The notes: generated by a model from the letters alone, not told the origin. DNA of 64,000 nt from Alphaproteobacteria bacterium (GCA_016793165.1 JAEULA010000074.1:50873-114872); one strand, 5' to 3'. Counted from the first letter of the stretch, positions 26,543-35,528 are shown. Numbers and translations are program-made.

Positions 26543-27433
26543 TCAGGCGCGCCGGTCGACGACCCAGCGCGCGAGATCGGCGAGCCGGTCGCCCGCGGCG
26601 CCGAACGGCGCAAGATGGCGGATCGCCTGGTCGCCCAGCAGCCGCGCCTGGCTGCGGGCGCGCTCCGCGCCGAGCAGCGACACGAAGGTCGCCTTGCCGC
26701 GGGCCGCGTCCTTGCCGACCGCCTTGCCGGCTTCCGCCGCGCTGCCCTCGGCATCGAGGAGATCGTCGGTGATCTGGAACGCGAGACCGAGGTCGTGCGC
26801 GTAGCCGCGCAGCGCCTCGTGCAGCTGCGGCGCGGCATGTCCGAGCAGCGCCCCGGCCTCGCAGGCGAAGGCGATCAGCGCGCCCGTCTTCATGCGCTGC
26901 AGGCGCGTGATCGCGCCGATGTCCATCGCGAGTCCGGCCGCCTGCAGGTCGATCATCTGGCCGCCGACCATGCCCTCCGGGCCGGCTGCGCGCGCGAGCG
27001 CGAGGACGAGATCGCTGCGCACCTTGGCGTCGCCGTGCGTGAGCGGATCGGCCAGCACCTCGAAGGCGCTGGTCAGGAGGCCGTCGCCGGCGAGGATCGC
27101 GGTGGCCTCGTCGAACGCCTTGTGCGTCGTCGGCCGGCCCCGACGCATGTCGTCGTCGTCCATGGCCGGAAGGTCGTCATGGGCCAGCGAATAGCAATGC
27201 ACCATCTCGAGCGCCGCCGCGGCCCGGATGGCGCACGCGGGATCGACCCTGAACAGGCGCGAGGTCTCGAGCACCAGGAACGGCCGCAGCCGCTTGCCGC
27301 CGCCGAGCGTGGCGTAGCGCATCGCGTCGAACAGGCGACGCTCCGGACCCGGCACCTCGGGCAGCAGCACGTCGAGGGCCGCGGCGAGGCGCTCGGCATC
27401 GGCCTTGAGCGCCGTCTCGAGGGCGGGAGTCAT
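26543..27433 (-). CDS. ispA: farnesyl diphosphate synthase (short-chain polyprenyl synthase)
   Basis: Adds IPP units to DMAPP/GPP to make FPP for quinones and undecaprenyl phosphate. 296 residues with GGGKRLRP (44-51), the first aspartate-rich motif DDLPAMD (86-92, in HDDLPAMDDDDMRRG), KTG, and the second aspartate motif in ITDDLLD. Length and motifs fit IspA of alphaproteobacteria. It lies 37 bases downstream of xseB and 21 bases upstream of dxs. Confidence 0.95.
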   Translation of the reverse strand: MTPALETALKADAERLAAALDVLLPEVPGPERRLFDAMRYATLGGGKRLRPFLVLETSRLFRVDPACAIRAAAALEMVHCYSLAHDDLPAMDDDDMRRGRPTTHKAFDEATAILAGDGLLTSAFEVLADPLTHGDAKVRSDLVLALARAAGPEGMVGGQMIDLQAAGLAMDIGAITRLQRMKTGALIAFACEAGALLGHAAPQLHEALRGYAHDLGLAFQITDDLLDAEGSAAEAGKAVGKDAARGKATFVSLLGAERARSQARLLGDQAIRHLAPFGAAGDRLADLARWVVDRRA

Positions 27434-27470
27434 GTCGATCGGGCTCCGGAGGCTTACGGGTACGATGGGG

Positions 27471-27722
27471 TCAATCCAGCCGTGCCGGCTCGGCCTTGGG
27501 AGTCCCGTCGGCGCCCAGCGCGATCTTCTCGATCCGGGCCTGCGCCTCCGCGAGCTTGCGCTCGCAATGCGCCTTGAGCGCGGCGCCGCGCTCGTAGCTC
27601 TTGATCGCGTCCTCGAGCTTGCCCTTGCCCTGCTCGAGCGCGCGGACGATCTCCTCGAGCTCCTTCAACGCGTCCTCGAAGCCGAGCTTCGCGACGTCGG
27701 CAGGGATAGTCGTGTCGGCCAT
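27471..27722 (-). CDS. xseB: exodeoxyribonuclease VII small subunit
   Basis: 83 residues, the usual XseB length. It has FEDALKELEEIVRALEQGK and the heptad-like LEDAIKSYERGAALKAHCE, both family hallmarks; the protein is largely coiled coil and binds the XseA nuclease. The ATG at 27722 has AGAGGA upstream. It is the first gene of the xseB-ispA-dxs operon, as in many other proteobacteria; xseA is not in the window. Confidence 0.94.
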   Translation of the reverse strand: MADTTIPADVAKLGFEDALKELEEIVRALEQGKGKLEDAIKSYERGAALKAHCERKLAEAQARIEKIALGADGTPKAEPARLD

Positions 27723-27747
27723 GTCTCATCCTCTCGAGCGCGGCCGG

Positions 27748-27776
27748 AACCTAACGCCGGCCCCGGGCGCAAACAA
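27748..27776 (-). promoter_or_regulatory. putative promoter of the xseB-ispA-dxs operon
   Basis: On the minus strand TTGTTT (27776-27771) and TAGGTT (27753-27748) are spaced by 17 bases, about 25 bases upstream of the xseB ATG at 27722. This predicts a short leader that still includes the ribosome binding site. Confidence 0.45.
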
Positions 27777-27845
27777 GGCGTCGGCGCGGCCGCGACTCGG
27801 CGAAGGCGGCGGCATTCCGGATCGAACGCGCGGTAGGATGCGCCG

Positions 27846-28763
27846 ATGCCGCCGCCTCCCGCCAGCCGTCCCGACCGCATCCTGCGCGGCATCGGCTCGA
27901 TGATCGTCTGCGTGACGCTGTTCTCGATCGTCCACATCCTCGTGAAGTCGCTCGCGTCGCGCTACCCGATCGTCCAGATCATGTTCTTCCGGTCCGCCCT
28001 GGCGCTCGTCCCGGCGCTGGTGTTGATCGCGCGTCATCCGCGCGGCTTCGCCCTGCTGCGCACCCGCCGCCCGCGCGCCCACGCCGCGCGCTCGATGCTC
28101 GGCATGTTCGCGATGGCGACGATGTTCGCCGCCTTCCGCTACCTGCCCGCCGCCGACGTCGTCGCGATCAACTTCGCCGCCCCGCTCTTCGTCACCGCGC
28201 TGTCGGTCCCGCTGCTGCGCGAGCCCGTCGGCATGCGCCGCTGGACCGCCGTGCTCGTCGGCTTCGTCGGCGTGCTGGTGATGCTGCAGCCGGGCTCCAT
28301 CCGCGCGGGCGACCACGCCCTGCTCGGCAGCATGCTCGCGCTTGCCAGCGCCATGGCCTACGCCTTCGTCGTCATCGTGATCCGCCAGATGTCGCGCGAC
28401 GAGCCCAGCCTGACCATCGTCGTCGTCTACATGACCTGCGTCGCGACCGCGACCGGCGCCGTCCTGCCCTTCGTCTGGATGACTCCGACGGCCGTCGATC
28501 TCGCCGTCTTCGTGGCCGTCGGGCTCGTCGGCGGCTTCGCCCAGGTTTTCCTCACCCGCGCGTTCGAGGCCGCGCCCCCGGCGGTCGTGATGCCCTTCGA
28601 GTATCTCTCGCTCGTCGTCACCGCCCTGCTCGCGTGGGTGATCTGGACCGAGACGCCCGGCGGCCTCACGATGGTCGGCGCGGCCATCGTCATCGCCAGC
28701 GGACTGTTCATCCTCTATCGCGAAGCGCGGCTCGCGCGCGTCAAGCCGCCATCAGCGCCGTGA
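27846..28763 (+). CDS. EamA/DMT-family transporter
   Basis: 305 residues, ten predicted membrane helices in two EamA halves (PIVQIMFFRSALALVPALV in the first; MPFEYLSLVVTALLAWVIW in the second). Family members export or import metabolites such as amino acids, nucleotide sugars or carboxylates; the substrate is unknown. It diverges from xseB. A TAGGAT at 27834-27839 lies only six bases before the ATG, and there is no clear ribosome binding site. Its 3' end overlaps the convergent HDAC-family gene by 23 bases. Confidence 0.87.
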   Translation: MPPPPASRPDRILRGIGSMIVCVTLFSIVHILVKSLASRYPIVQIMFFRSALALVPALVLIARHPRGFALLRTRRPRAHAARSMLGMFAMATMFAAFRYLPAADVVAINFAAPLFVTALSVPLLREPVGMRRWTAVLVGFVGVLVMLQPGSIRAGDHALLGSMLALASAMAYAFVVIVIRQMSRDEPSLTIVVVYMTCVATATGAVLPFVWMTPTAVDLAVFVAVGLVGGFAQVFLTRAFEAAPPAVVMPFEYLSLVVTALLAWVIWTETPGGLTMVGAAIVIASGLFILYREARLARVKPPSAP

Positions 28764-29670
28764 CATGCGCGGCCGACGAGGCGGCCAGGGCCTCGAGGTC
28801 GTAGCCGCCCTCCAGCGTCGAGACGATCCGGCCGCGGCAATGGCGGCGCGCGACATCGGCGATCGCCGACGTGACCCAGGAATAGTCCGCCTCCTCGAGA
28901 TTGAGGGCGGCCAGCGGATCTCGGCGATGGGCGTCGAAGCCGGCGGAGATCAGGATGAGCTCCGGCGCGAAGGCGTCGAGCGCGGGCAGCACCGTCTTCT
29001 CCATCGCCGCGCGGAACGCCTGGCCGTCGGCATGGGGGCGCAGCAGCGCGTTGACGATGTTCCCCGCGACGCCGCGCTCCTCGGCGGCGCCGGTGCCGGG
29101 ATAGAGCGGCCACTGGTGGGTCGAGGCGAAGAACAGGTCCGGGTCGCGCTCGAACATCGCCTGGGTGCCGTTGCCGTGATGGACGTCGAAGTCGACGACG
29201 GCGACGCGGCGCAGGCCATGCGCGGCGCGGGCATGCAGCGCGCCGATCGCGACGTTGTTGAACAGGCAGAAGCCCATCGGGATCGCGGGCTCGGCGTGGT
29301 GCCCCGGCGGACGCACCGCGCAGAAGGCGTTCCTCGCCTGGCCGCCGACGACCGCGTCGACCGCGGCGACCAGCGCGCCGGCGGCGCGCAGTGCCGCCTC
29401 GCCGGATCCCGGAGACAGGCTGGTGTCGGCATCGAGCGGATGGCGTCCCGCCGGAGGCACCGCGCCGAGCACGCGCTCCACATGCGAGAGCGGATGCGCG
29501 AGCATCAGCTGGCTGTCCTCGGCGCGCGGCGCTTCGCGGCGCTCGAGCGCGCGGAACGCGTCGTCGCCGAGCGCCTTGAGCACGGCCTCCAGGCGCTGTG
29601 GACGCTCCGGATGCCAGTTGCCCGGATCGTGGTCGAGACATGCGCCGTGGGTGATCAGCAGCGTCGTCAT
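28741..29670 (-). CDS. histone deacetylase-family amidohydrolase
   Basis: 309 residues of the arginase/deacetylase fold. Active-site residues are all visible: His124-His125 in RPPGHHAEP, zinc ligands Asp162 and His164 in FDVHHGNGT, Asp246 in SAGFDAHRRDPL, and GGYD near the C-terminus (LEGGYDLEAL). Bacterial members deacetylate acetylpolyamines, acetylated lysines or other acetamides, so the substrate is open. It converges on and overlaps the EamA gene and diverges from the PEP-CTERM-like gene. Confidence 0.88.
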   Translation of the reverse strand: MTTLLITHGACLDHDPGNWHPERPQRLEAVLKALGDDAFRALERREAPRAEDSQLMLAHPLSHVERVLGAVPPAGRHPLDADTSLSPGSGEAALRAAGALVAAVDAVVGGQARNAFCAVRPPGHHAEPAIPMGFCLFNNVAIGALHARAAHGLRRVAVVDFDVHHGNGTQAMFERDPDLFFASTHQWPLYPGTGAAEERGVAGNIVNALLRPHADGQAFRAAMEKTVLPALDAFAPELILISAGFDAHRRDPLAALNLEEADYSWVTSAIADVARRHCRGRIVSTLEGGYDLEALAASSAAHVTALMAA

Positions 29671-29857
29671 CCGTCTCCTCCTCGACGACGCATCGGTATG
29701 GTTTGCGTCGCGTTCACTCTAAACATCCGGCGGTTCGCGGCGGCAATCGGCGCGCGAGGCCCCGTTCCGCGGCATCGCGCGCGGCGCTTACGGTACCACT
29801 CGGCGTAGGCCGCCATGTCCATGGCGAGGCGCAAGTCTGCGCGACTAGATCGTCGCC

Positions 29858-30709
29858 ATGAAGATCAATTCCACCTCCGCGCGACTGCGCGTCGCCCTCT
29901 GCTCGGCCCTCGCGGCCGGTCTCGCCGGAGCGGTGACCCTGACGCCGAGCCCGGTTCTCCAAGTCGCGGCGAACCTTCCCGCCGAATCGGCGAGCGGGCC
30001 GCAAGCGCCCGGAGCCGATGCCGGGCTGCCGCGCCTCGTGGCGTTCCAAGCCCAGGATCCCACCGAACCCGATGGCGACCGGCACGACGCCGTCGCCTGC
30101 GCCGACGGCGGCTGCATCGATCCGGAGGCGATCTCGAGCCAGCCTGCCGCGGGCCCGACCGACGGCGGCAATGCCGAGCCGGATGACGGCATCCCCGTTC
30201 TCGCGAGCCTTGCGCCACTGCCTGCGGTGCCCGGGCTCGACGACGCCGACCACTCCGACGACCCGTCCTGGCAGCCCACCGGCAGCGGCGGCACCGGTGG
30301 TCGCGGCCAGGGCGGCGGATACCAGGGCGGCGGCCAAGACGGCGGCGGGCAGGAGCGCGGCACCGGGGCCCCCGCGCATTTCGCCTATCTGCCGGGCACC
30401 GGCGGGCCCGGATCGCCGGCACATCCCGGCGGCGATGCCGGCGAGAACGGCCCGGACGGCGATCCCGGCCAAGGCGCGCCGAGCGGCGGCGGCACCGGCG
30501 GCAGCAATACCGGAGGACCGATGGGCGGTTTCACCGGCGGCGGCGGTACGCGCCCCGGCGGCGACGGCGACGGGGACGAGGAGGACGACGAGGGCACGTC
30601 TGTCCAGCGCCTCGCGGCGATCGGCGACGCGCCGGTCGACGTGCCGGCTCCGGGAACGATCACGCTGCTGGGCCTCGGGCTCGTCGCCTTGAGGAGCCGC
30701 CGGCGCTGA
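29858..30709 (+). CDS. secreted Gly-rich protein with a PEP-CTERM-like sorting tail
   Basis: 283 residues. A signal peptide covers about 1-30 (ALCSALAAGLAGAVTL). A low-complexity region rich in Asp, Pro and Gly follows; residues 141-235 are Gly-rich with GGG and GGQ-type repeats, and 236-246 are acidic. The C-terminus is VPAP (262-265), a hydrophobic stretch LLGLGLVAL, and a basic end SRRR. This is the layout of PEP-CTERM proteins processed by exosortases, with Ala in place of Glu. No enzymatic domain is visible. Secreted surface or matrix protein is the best guess. It is transcribed away from the HDAC-family gene. Confidence 0.75.
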   Translation: MKINSTSARLRVALCSALAAGLAGAVTLTPSPVLQVAANLPAESASGPQAPGADAGLPRLVAFQAQDPTEPDGDRHDAVACADGGCIDPEAISSQPAAGPTDGGNAEPDDGIPVLASLAPLPAVPGLDDADHSDDPSWQPTGSGGTGGRGQGGGYQGGGQDGGGQERGTGAPAHFAYLPGTGGPGSPAHPGGDAGENGPDGDPGQGAPSGGGTGGSNTGGPMGGFTGGGGTRPGGDGDGDEEDDEGTSVQRLAAIGDAPVDVPAPGTITLLGLGLVALRSRRR

Positions 30710-30725
30710 AGCGAACCGCGGCGCG

Positions 30726-31427
30726 CTAAGCCGGATCGCAGGTCTCCAGCACCGCGACGTGTACATCGCAGCGGTGCCTGAACCCGAGCCGCTGATAGAG
30801 CCTGATCGCGGGCGTATTCGTCTTCCACGCATGAAGGAATGGCCGGTCGCCGCGATGCCGGATCGCGGCAGCGACGTGCAGCGACAGGCGGCGCGCCAGC
30901 CCCCTGCCGCGGAACTCCGGATGCGTGCACACGCCACTGATCTCGACGAAGCCCGGGAACCGCATCCGTTCGCCGGCCATCGCCACGAGCCGCCCCCCGA
31001 CGCGGATGCCGACGAACCCGCCCATCACATGCGTACGGCGAAGGAGCGGGCCGGGCTTCGCGAGCGCCGCGAGCGCGAGCATGTCGGCAGCGTCGTCTTC
31101 GCCGATCCGGACGATCTCCTCGGGTCCATCGACATGCATCGCCTCGCACTGGGCGAGCATCTGGACGCCGAGCGACGCCTGAACGAGACGGAGCCCGGCC
31201 GGCGGCTCGATCGGGGCCGCCTGCAGCATGAAGATGCGCTCGCCGGGCCGAACGAGCGCCGCAAGCCGCGCCGACGCCGCTCGACCGCCCGCGCCGGGCG
31301 ACGCGAACACGTTCACGTCCGGCAGGTAGCGACGTGCCGCGTCGTCACCCAGGCTGATGTGACGATGGGCGGTGGCGAGGCTCGACCACACCGGTCGATC
31401 GAGCGGGGACATGACGGCGCTCTCCAT
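30726..31427 (-). CDS. GNAT-family N-acetyltransferase
   Basis: 233 residues. The N-terminal half (about 1-90) has no clear family match; residues about 100-225 form an acetyltransferase domain of the FR47 kind with the acetyl-CoA loop HPEFRGRGLARRLS and the late TNTPAIRLYQRLGF segment. The ATG at 31427 lies two bases after the MFS stop, so the two genes are probably one transcript; an ATG at 31412 is the alternative start. The substrate is unknown. It converges with the PEP-CTERM-like gene. Confidence 0.85.
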   Translation of the reverse strand: MESAVMSPLDRPVWSSLATAHRHISLGDDAARRYLPDVNVFASPGAGGRAASARLAALVRPGERIFMLQAAPIEPPAGLRLVQASLGVQMLAQCEAMHVDGPEEIVRIGEDDAADMLALAALAKPGPLLRRTHVMGGFVGIRVGGRLVAMAGERMRFPGFVEISGVCTHPEFRGRGLARRLSLHVAAAIRHRGDRPFLHAWKTNTPAIRLYQRLGFRHRCDVHVAVLETCDPA

Positions 31428-31429
31428 CG

Positions 31430-32680
31430 TCAAGCCACACGTGGTCGACGGCCGGCCGCCCGTTCCCGGCCGGACTGCGCGCCGTGCCGGCGGACCACCC
31501 ACGCGATCAGGACGACGTTCGCGACGTTGAAGGCGAGGCCGAGAGCGAAAGCCGGCAGGTAGTGGCCGAGCGCGTCGAACACCGCGCCCGCACCCCAGCC
31601 GCCGGCGGCCATCCCGATGTATCCGGCGAAGAGCACGACGGGAACGCGCCATGCCGCCTCGCGCGGCGGGAAATGCTCGCGGATGGCGATGACATAGGCC
31701 GGCAGCAGGCCCGAAAGGCCGAAGCCGAAGGCGGCGCAGATGGCGAACAGCGCGGCCTCGTCCTGCGTGGCGAGCAGGCCGGCGAGTGCAACGGCCTGCG
31801 CGGCCGAGCTCCAGGCGATCGCCCCGAGTCCGCCGATCCGATCGGCGATCCAGCCCCAGAACTGACGCGCGATCAGGGCGCCGGCAAGCAACGTCGACAG
31901 CATCGCGGCACCCTCGCGACCGGGAAGCCCGATGTCGCCGCAGAATGCGACGATGTGCTGCAAGGGCATGTTCATCGGCACGCAGCAGCAGAACACGGCC
32001 AGCATGAGGACGGTCATCGCGGCATTGGGCGACAGCCCCGCGACGCTCCGCATGTCGCGATCGGCCGCCGGCGCGGCCGATGCTCCGCGACCTGCGGGAG
32101 GCGGCCGCAGGAACAGCACCGCGAGCGCGACGATCGCCACGACTGCGGCGGCGGCGTAGGCCACCATCGTAGTCCGCCAGCCGGCCTGCTCGACGCCGGT
32201 CGCCAGCAAGACCGGCCAGATCGCGCCGGCGAGCGACTGGCCCGACGACACCAGCGCGATCGCCGCGCCGCGCCGGCGCACGAACAGGAAGCTGACATAC
32301 GTCACGAGCGGGGCGAGCATGCATGAAGCTCCCAACAGGCCGACGAAGACGCCATGGCCGATCTGGAGTTCGAGCAGGCCGCCGGAGGCCGAGAGCAGCA
32401 ATCCGCTCCCCAGCATCACGCCGCCGAACATCACGATGGCGCGGATGCTCCAGCGCCGGGTGAGCAGGCCGGACACGATCCCGCCCGCCGCGGCACCGGC
32501 ATAGGTCAGCGCGCCGGCCGCCGACGGCGCCGCACGCGACGTCCCGAGATCCGCCGCGATCGGCTTCAGCGCCACGGCCGAGATCATCGGCGCGCCATGC
32601 GCGATCGTCAGGATCGCCAGCGCGGCGAAGGCGGCCGCCCAGGCGGCGCGGGAGTCGTGGTCGGCATCGGTTTCGTTCAT
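31430..32680 (-). CDS. MFS transporter, monocarboxylate/OFA-like
   Basis: 416 residues with twelve predicted helices, starting at the ATG 32680. The arrangement (SGLLTRRWSIRAIVMFGG, then GHGVFVGLLGASCMLAPLVTY split around helix 4, and the second half with FWGWIADRIGG) is typical of the MCT/OFA branch of the MFS, which moves monocarboxylates. The Cys-rich AVFCCCVPMN in helix 7 is odd. It is followed two bases later by the GNAT gene. Substrate unknown. Confidence 0.85.
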   Translation of the reverse strand: MNETDADHDSRAAWAAAFAALAILTIAHGAPMISAVALKPIAADLGTSRAAPSAAGALTYAGAAAGGIVSGLLTRRWSIRAIVMFGGVMLGSGLLLSASGGLLELQIGHGVFVGLLGASCMLAPLVTYVSFLFVRRRGAAIALVSSGQSLAGAIWPVLLATGVEQAGWRTTMVAYAAAAVVAIVALAVLFLRPPPAGRGASAAPAADRDMRSVAGLSPNAAMTVLMLAVFCCCVPMNMPLQHIVAFCGDIGLPGREGAAMLSTLLAGALIARQFWGWIADRIGGLGAIAWSSAAQAVALAGLLATQDEAALFAICAAFGFGLSGLLPAYVIAIREHFPPREAAWRVPVVLFAGYIGMAAGGWGAGAVFDALGHYLPAFALGLAFNVANVVLIAWVVRRHGAQSGRERAAGRRPRVA

Positions 32681-32759
32681 CGGTCCCTGTCCGGCGGCAC
32701 CGCCGCACATGCACGCCTTGTGCGCCGGCCGGGGAGCGTCGCGGGGTACGAAATCCGGA

Positions 32760-32807
32760 CCGGCGCGTCCGGTCGCGAGCCGCGCGCGATCGAGCCGGAC
32801 GCGCCGG
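32760..32807 (-). terminator. terminator-like hairpin after the methyltransferase gene
   Basis: Perfect 13-base inverted repeat: 32760-32772 pairs with 32795-32807, loop of 22 bases. It starts five bases after the methyltransferase stop (32812) on the minus strand and separates that gene from the MFS-GNAT pair. No T-run follows. Confidence 0.5.
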
Positions 32808-32811
32808 ACCG

Positions 32812-33552
32812 TCAGCTGCGGAGCGATCCCTCCTTGCGCGCGACGAAGGTCGTGAAGCCTTTCGGCCCATCGCCCAGCCGCGCGTCGAGGCCAGCCTCGG
32901 TGGCGGCCTGCAGCAGTTCGACGGGATCGATCCGCGCCTTGCGGTAGGCGCTGACACGCAGGCCCCACCCCTCCGGCGCGCGCTCGTGGAGCAGATCGTG
33001 CACCGCGACATGCTCCGCCTCGCCCTCGAGCATGCAGGTGAGGATGCGGGTCGCGTCGCCCCGCACCAGGACGATGCGCCTGGATCCCCGCGGCAGATCG
33101 CCGTAGCTCCGGAAGGTCGCGATGAACGCGCCGCCCGGATCGAGCGCGGCCGCCGCATGCCGCACCAGGCGGCGGACCTCCTCGCGGCTCGCGAGATGGC
33201 ACAGCGTGTCGCCCATGCACAGGATCAGCGCGGCCGGTCGATCGACATGGCTGCGGAAATCGAGCAGGGCGGCCTCGACCGTGCGGATCGCGAGGTCCCC
33301 GGCGTTGTGCGCGAGCGCCTGCAGGAGCGCGCGGGACTGATCCACGGCCACCACGTCGTAGCCGGCCTCGGCGAGCGGGATCGCGTGCCTGCCGAACCCG
33401 GCGCCGAGATCGACGGCAAGACCGCGTCCGGGGCAGAACGGCGCCACATCCGCGCGACCGTCCTGCAGGGCCTGCGCGATCCCGCCGCACATCCACTCGT
33501 AGACCGGCGCGAGCAGCGCGTCGTAGTGCGCCACCGTCGAGACGATCGTCAT
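32812..33552 (-). CDS. class I SAM-dependent methyltransferase
   Basis: 246 residues. Motif I VDLGAGFGRHAIPLAEAGYD (about 48-67) and the following VVAVD acidic end of strand 2 mark a class I Rossmann methyltransferase. Later motifs such as LILCMGDTLCHL and LDPGGAFIATF are in order. The substrate (small molecule or protein) cannot be told. It lies 55 bases downstream of the HxlR regulator gene, so it may be under its control. Confidence 0.87.
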   Translation of the reverse strand: MTIVSTVAHYDALLAPVYEWMCGGIAQALQDGRADVAPFCPGRGLAVDLGAGFGRHAIPLAEAGYDVVAVDQSRALLQALAHNAGDLAIRTVEAALLDFRSHVDRPAALILCMGDTLCHLASREEVRRLVRHAAAALDPGGAFIATFRSYGDLPRGSRRIVLVRGDATRILTCMLEGEAEHVAVHDLLHERAPEGWGLRVSAYRKARIDPVELLQAATEAGLDARLGDGPKGFTTFVARKEGSLRS

Positions 33553-33607
33553 CGGATCCCCTCCCCTTGGGCCGCGAGTCCGCGGCGTGCGCTGCCGTCC
33601 GGGCCGC

Positions 33608-34270
33608 CTACGCGCGGGCCTTCACGTCGGCGAGCAGGTAACGGGCGAACCAGCTTGGAAAGGACCGCACCAGCGCGCGCGGACCCTCGATGCTCAATCC
33701 CATCCGGCGGGCGCCGGCAAGGTCGAGATCCCCGCGCCACCAGCCCACGAGCGTCGCGCGGCTGCTGCGCACGACCAGCGATTCGGGGAATCCCGGATTG
33801 TGCGCGCAGAACGAAGCCTCGGTCCGCCGCAGCAGCAGGAAGCGGCGGCGGCTGCCGTCGACCTCGAAGCGCACGACGACCGGCTCGGGCGGGAGGTTCT
33901 CCGTACGCACACGCCGCTGGATATCGATGAAGACCGGTTCGACATCGACGTCTTCCTCGGCCGCGTGCCGCGGCAGCCAGCGCTGCCCCCAGGTGCCGAG
34001 CGCGACCACGAGCGGCTCGAGCTCGAGCCCGGCCGGTGTCAGCACGTACTCGGGCCCCCGGCGCCCCTCGGATCGCCGCACGGCGCCGAGCCGGTCGAGC
34101 GCCTGGAGGCGCTCCGCCAGCATGGTCCGCGAGATGCGCGGAATGCCGCGGCGGATGTCGCTGAAGCGTCGGCTGCCGCACAGCAGCTCCCGCACGATGA
34201 GCAATGTCCAGCGGCCGCCGAGGGCGTCGTGGGCGCGTGCGATGGAGCAGAACTGTCCGTAGCCCGACAT
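33608..34270 (-). CDS. HxlR-family regulator with a C-terminal SCP2-like domain
   Basis: 220 residues. The N-terminal winged helix (about 5-100) follows HxlR: CSIARAHDALGGRWTLLIVREL, RRFSDIRRGIPRISRTMLAERL, and EYVLTPAGLEL. The rest (about 120-210) looks like an SCP2-type ligand-binding domain (WWRGDLDLAGARR), a known HxlR companion that may sense a hydrophobic effector. A small inverted repeat at 34303-34321 is a candidate autoregulatory site. It is divergent from the TAXI receptor gene and upstream of the methyltransferase gene. Confidence 0.88.
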   Translation of the reverse strand: MSGYGQFCSIARAHDALGGRWTLLIVRELLCGSRRFSDIRRGIPRISRTMLAERLQALDRLGAVRRSEGRRGPEYVLTPAGLELEPLVVALGTWGQRWLPRHAAEEDVDVEPVFIDIQRRVRTENLPPEPVVVRFEVDGSRRRFLLLRRTEASFCAHNPGFPESLVVRSSRATLVGWWRGDLDLAGARRMGLSIEGPRALVRSFPSWFARYLLADVKARA

Positions 34271-34302
34271 GGCGTCACTCTAGCCGCAACGCTCCCGGCT
34301 CG

Positions 34303-34321
34303 CGGTCCGTATTCCGGACCG
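34303..34321. promoter_or_regulatory. inverted repeat upstream of the HxlR gene, operator candidate
   Basis: Perfect seven-base arms CGGTCCG / CGGACCG with the five-base spacer TATTC, 33 bases upstream of the HxlR start and within the 292-base divergent region shared with the TAXI receptor gene. Its size fits a dimeric winged-helix site. Binding is inferred only from position. Confidence 0.35.
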
Positions 34322-34562
34322 ACGAATGCGCCCGGCCTTGCCCACGTCGATGCCCTTCTTCGCGTCGCGTTCGGTCCCGGCGGCGCGCGCGCGGCGGCAA
34401 CACCGGCGTCCCGGCCCCCGCGGCTTGCACGGCGCCGTCGAGCGCCGCCTCGCCGCGCCCCCGCATGCACGCGGGCCGACGGCCATGTGCCGCTTGTGCC
34501 GGGGGTCGCCATCGGCATGATGGCCGCCCTGTCATCCCACGCAACGCGCCGGAGACCCCCGC

Positions 34563-35528
34563 ATGCGCAAGTTCATTGCCGCCGTGATCGCCCTGGCGGC
34601 GCTCGGCGCCGTCGTCCCCGCCGACGCGCAGACGCGCGTCACCCTCAAGTCCGCGACCGCGGGGTCGTCCTACTACCTGATGATGGTTCAGCTCGGCGAG
34701 GCGCTGAAGACGGCGAGCGCCGGACAGCTGTCGCCGACCGTCGAGGAGAGCCAGGGCTCGGTGCAGAACGTGAAGGAGGCCGCGCGCCGCAGCGGCAACT
34801 TCGTATTCACGACGCCGCCCGGGCTGCTGCGCGATGCCCGCGACGGCAAGGCCCCTTTCGCCGGCGAGAGCGGCTACGACGCGCTGCGCGGGCTGTTCCC
34901 GATCCCCGGCATCACCATGCACTGGGTCGTCCGCGCCGATGCCGGCGTGCAGAGCCTCGGCGATCTCGCCGGCAAGGACTTCATCGCCGGCGGCCGTGGC
35001 ACCGCGGGCCAGCGCCTGACCGCGGCGGCGCTGACCGCGCTCGGCCTCGAGGGCAAGGTGAAGCTCGTCGACACCGAGCTCGGCTCCGCTCCCGCCGCCG
35101 TGCGCAACAAGCAGGTCGCCGGCTACGGCACCGCGTCCACGCATCCCAGCCCGCAGGTGCAGGAGCTGGCGGCGACGTCGCCGATCCGGCTGCTGGGCCT
35201 CAATCCCGAGGAGCTCGCCAAGGTACGCGCCATCGACGCCTCGGCCGAGCCGATCGTCATCGCTAAGGGCACCTATACCGGCGTCGACTACGACGTCACG
35301 ACGCTGTCGATCCCGGTGGGCGCCTATGCGACCACACGCATGGACGAGGCCACCGCCCATGCCGTCGTCAAGGCGTTCTGGGACCAGCGCGAAGCGATGG
35401 CCCGGCAGAACCCGTGGTGGGGTGCGATCACGCGCGAGATGATCGCGACGCTCGGCGCGACGCTGCATCCCGGCGCCCTGCGCTTCTACACCGAGGCCGG
35501 CATCGCGGTGCCTGCCGCGCTGCGTTGA
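34563..35528 (+). CDS. TAXI-family TRAP transporter substrate-binding protein
   Basis: 321 residues with a signal peptide ending near residue 23 (VVPADAQ). The mature protein matches the TAXI group (NMT1-like): LKSATAGSSYYLMMVQLGEAL at the N-terminus (split as LKSATAGSSYY...), GRGTAGQRLTAAALTALG with the conserved GxxxS/T-type phosphate-like loop, and DYDVTTLSIPVGAYATTRMDE. It delivers an organic acid or similar solute to the permease encoded 127 bases downstream. Its ligand is unknown. Confidence 0.9.
   Translation: MRKFIAAVIALAALGAVVPADAQTRVTLKSATAGSSYYLMMVQLGEALKTASAGQLSPTVEESQGSVQNVKEAARRSGNFVFTTPPGLLRDARDGKAPFAGESGYDALRGLFPIPGITMHWVVRADAGVQSLGDLAGKDFIAGGRGTAGQRLTAAALTALGLEGKVKLVDTELGSAPAAVRNKQVAGYGTASTHPSPQVQELAATSPIRLLGLNPEELAKVRAIDASAEPIVIAKGTYTGVDYDVTTLSIPVGAYATTRMDEATAHAVVKAFWDQREAMARQNPWWGAITREMIATLGATLHPGALRFYTEAGIAVPAALR

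Noticed and set aside
24578..27577. A 999-codon plus-strand open frame opposite dxs and ispA
   Set aside because: It is antisense to two genes with full motif sets and is Arg/His-rich, as expected for the mirror of GC-rich coding sequence.
27834..27839. TAGGAT as a -10 element giving a leaderless EamA transcript
   Set aside because: No acceptable -35 lies 16-18 bases upstream, and one hexamer alone is weak evidence.
34326..34520. Small ORFs in the HxlR-TAXI divergent region
   Set aside because: They lack ribosome sites, are Arg/Pro-rich and occur in both directions in the same bases; probably non-coding.
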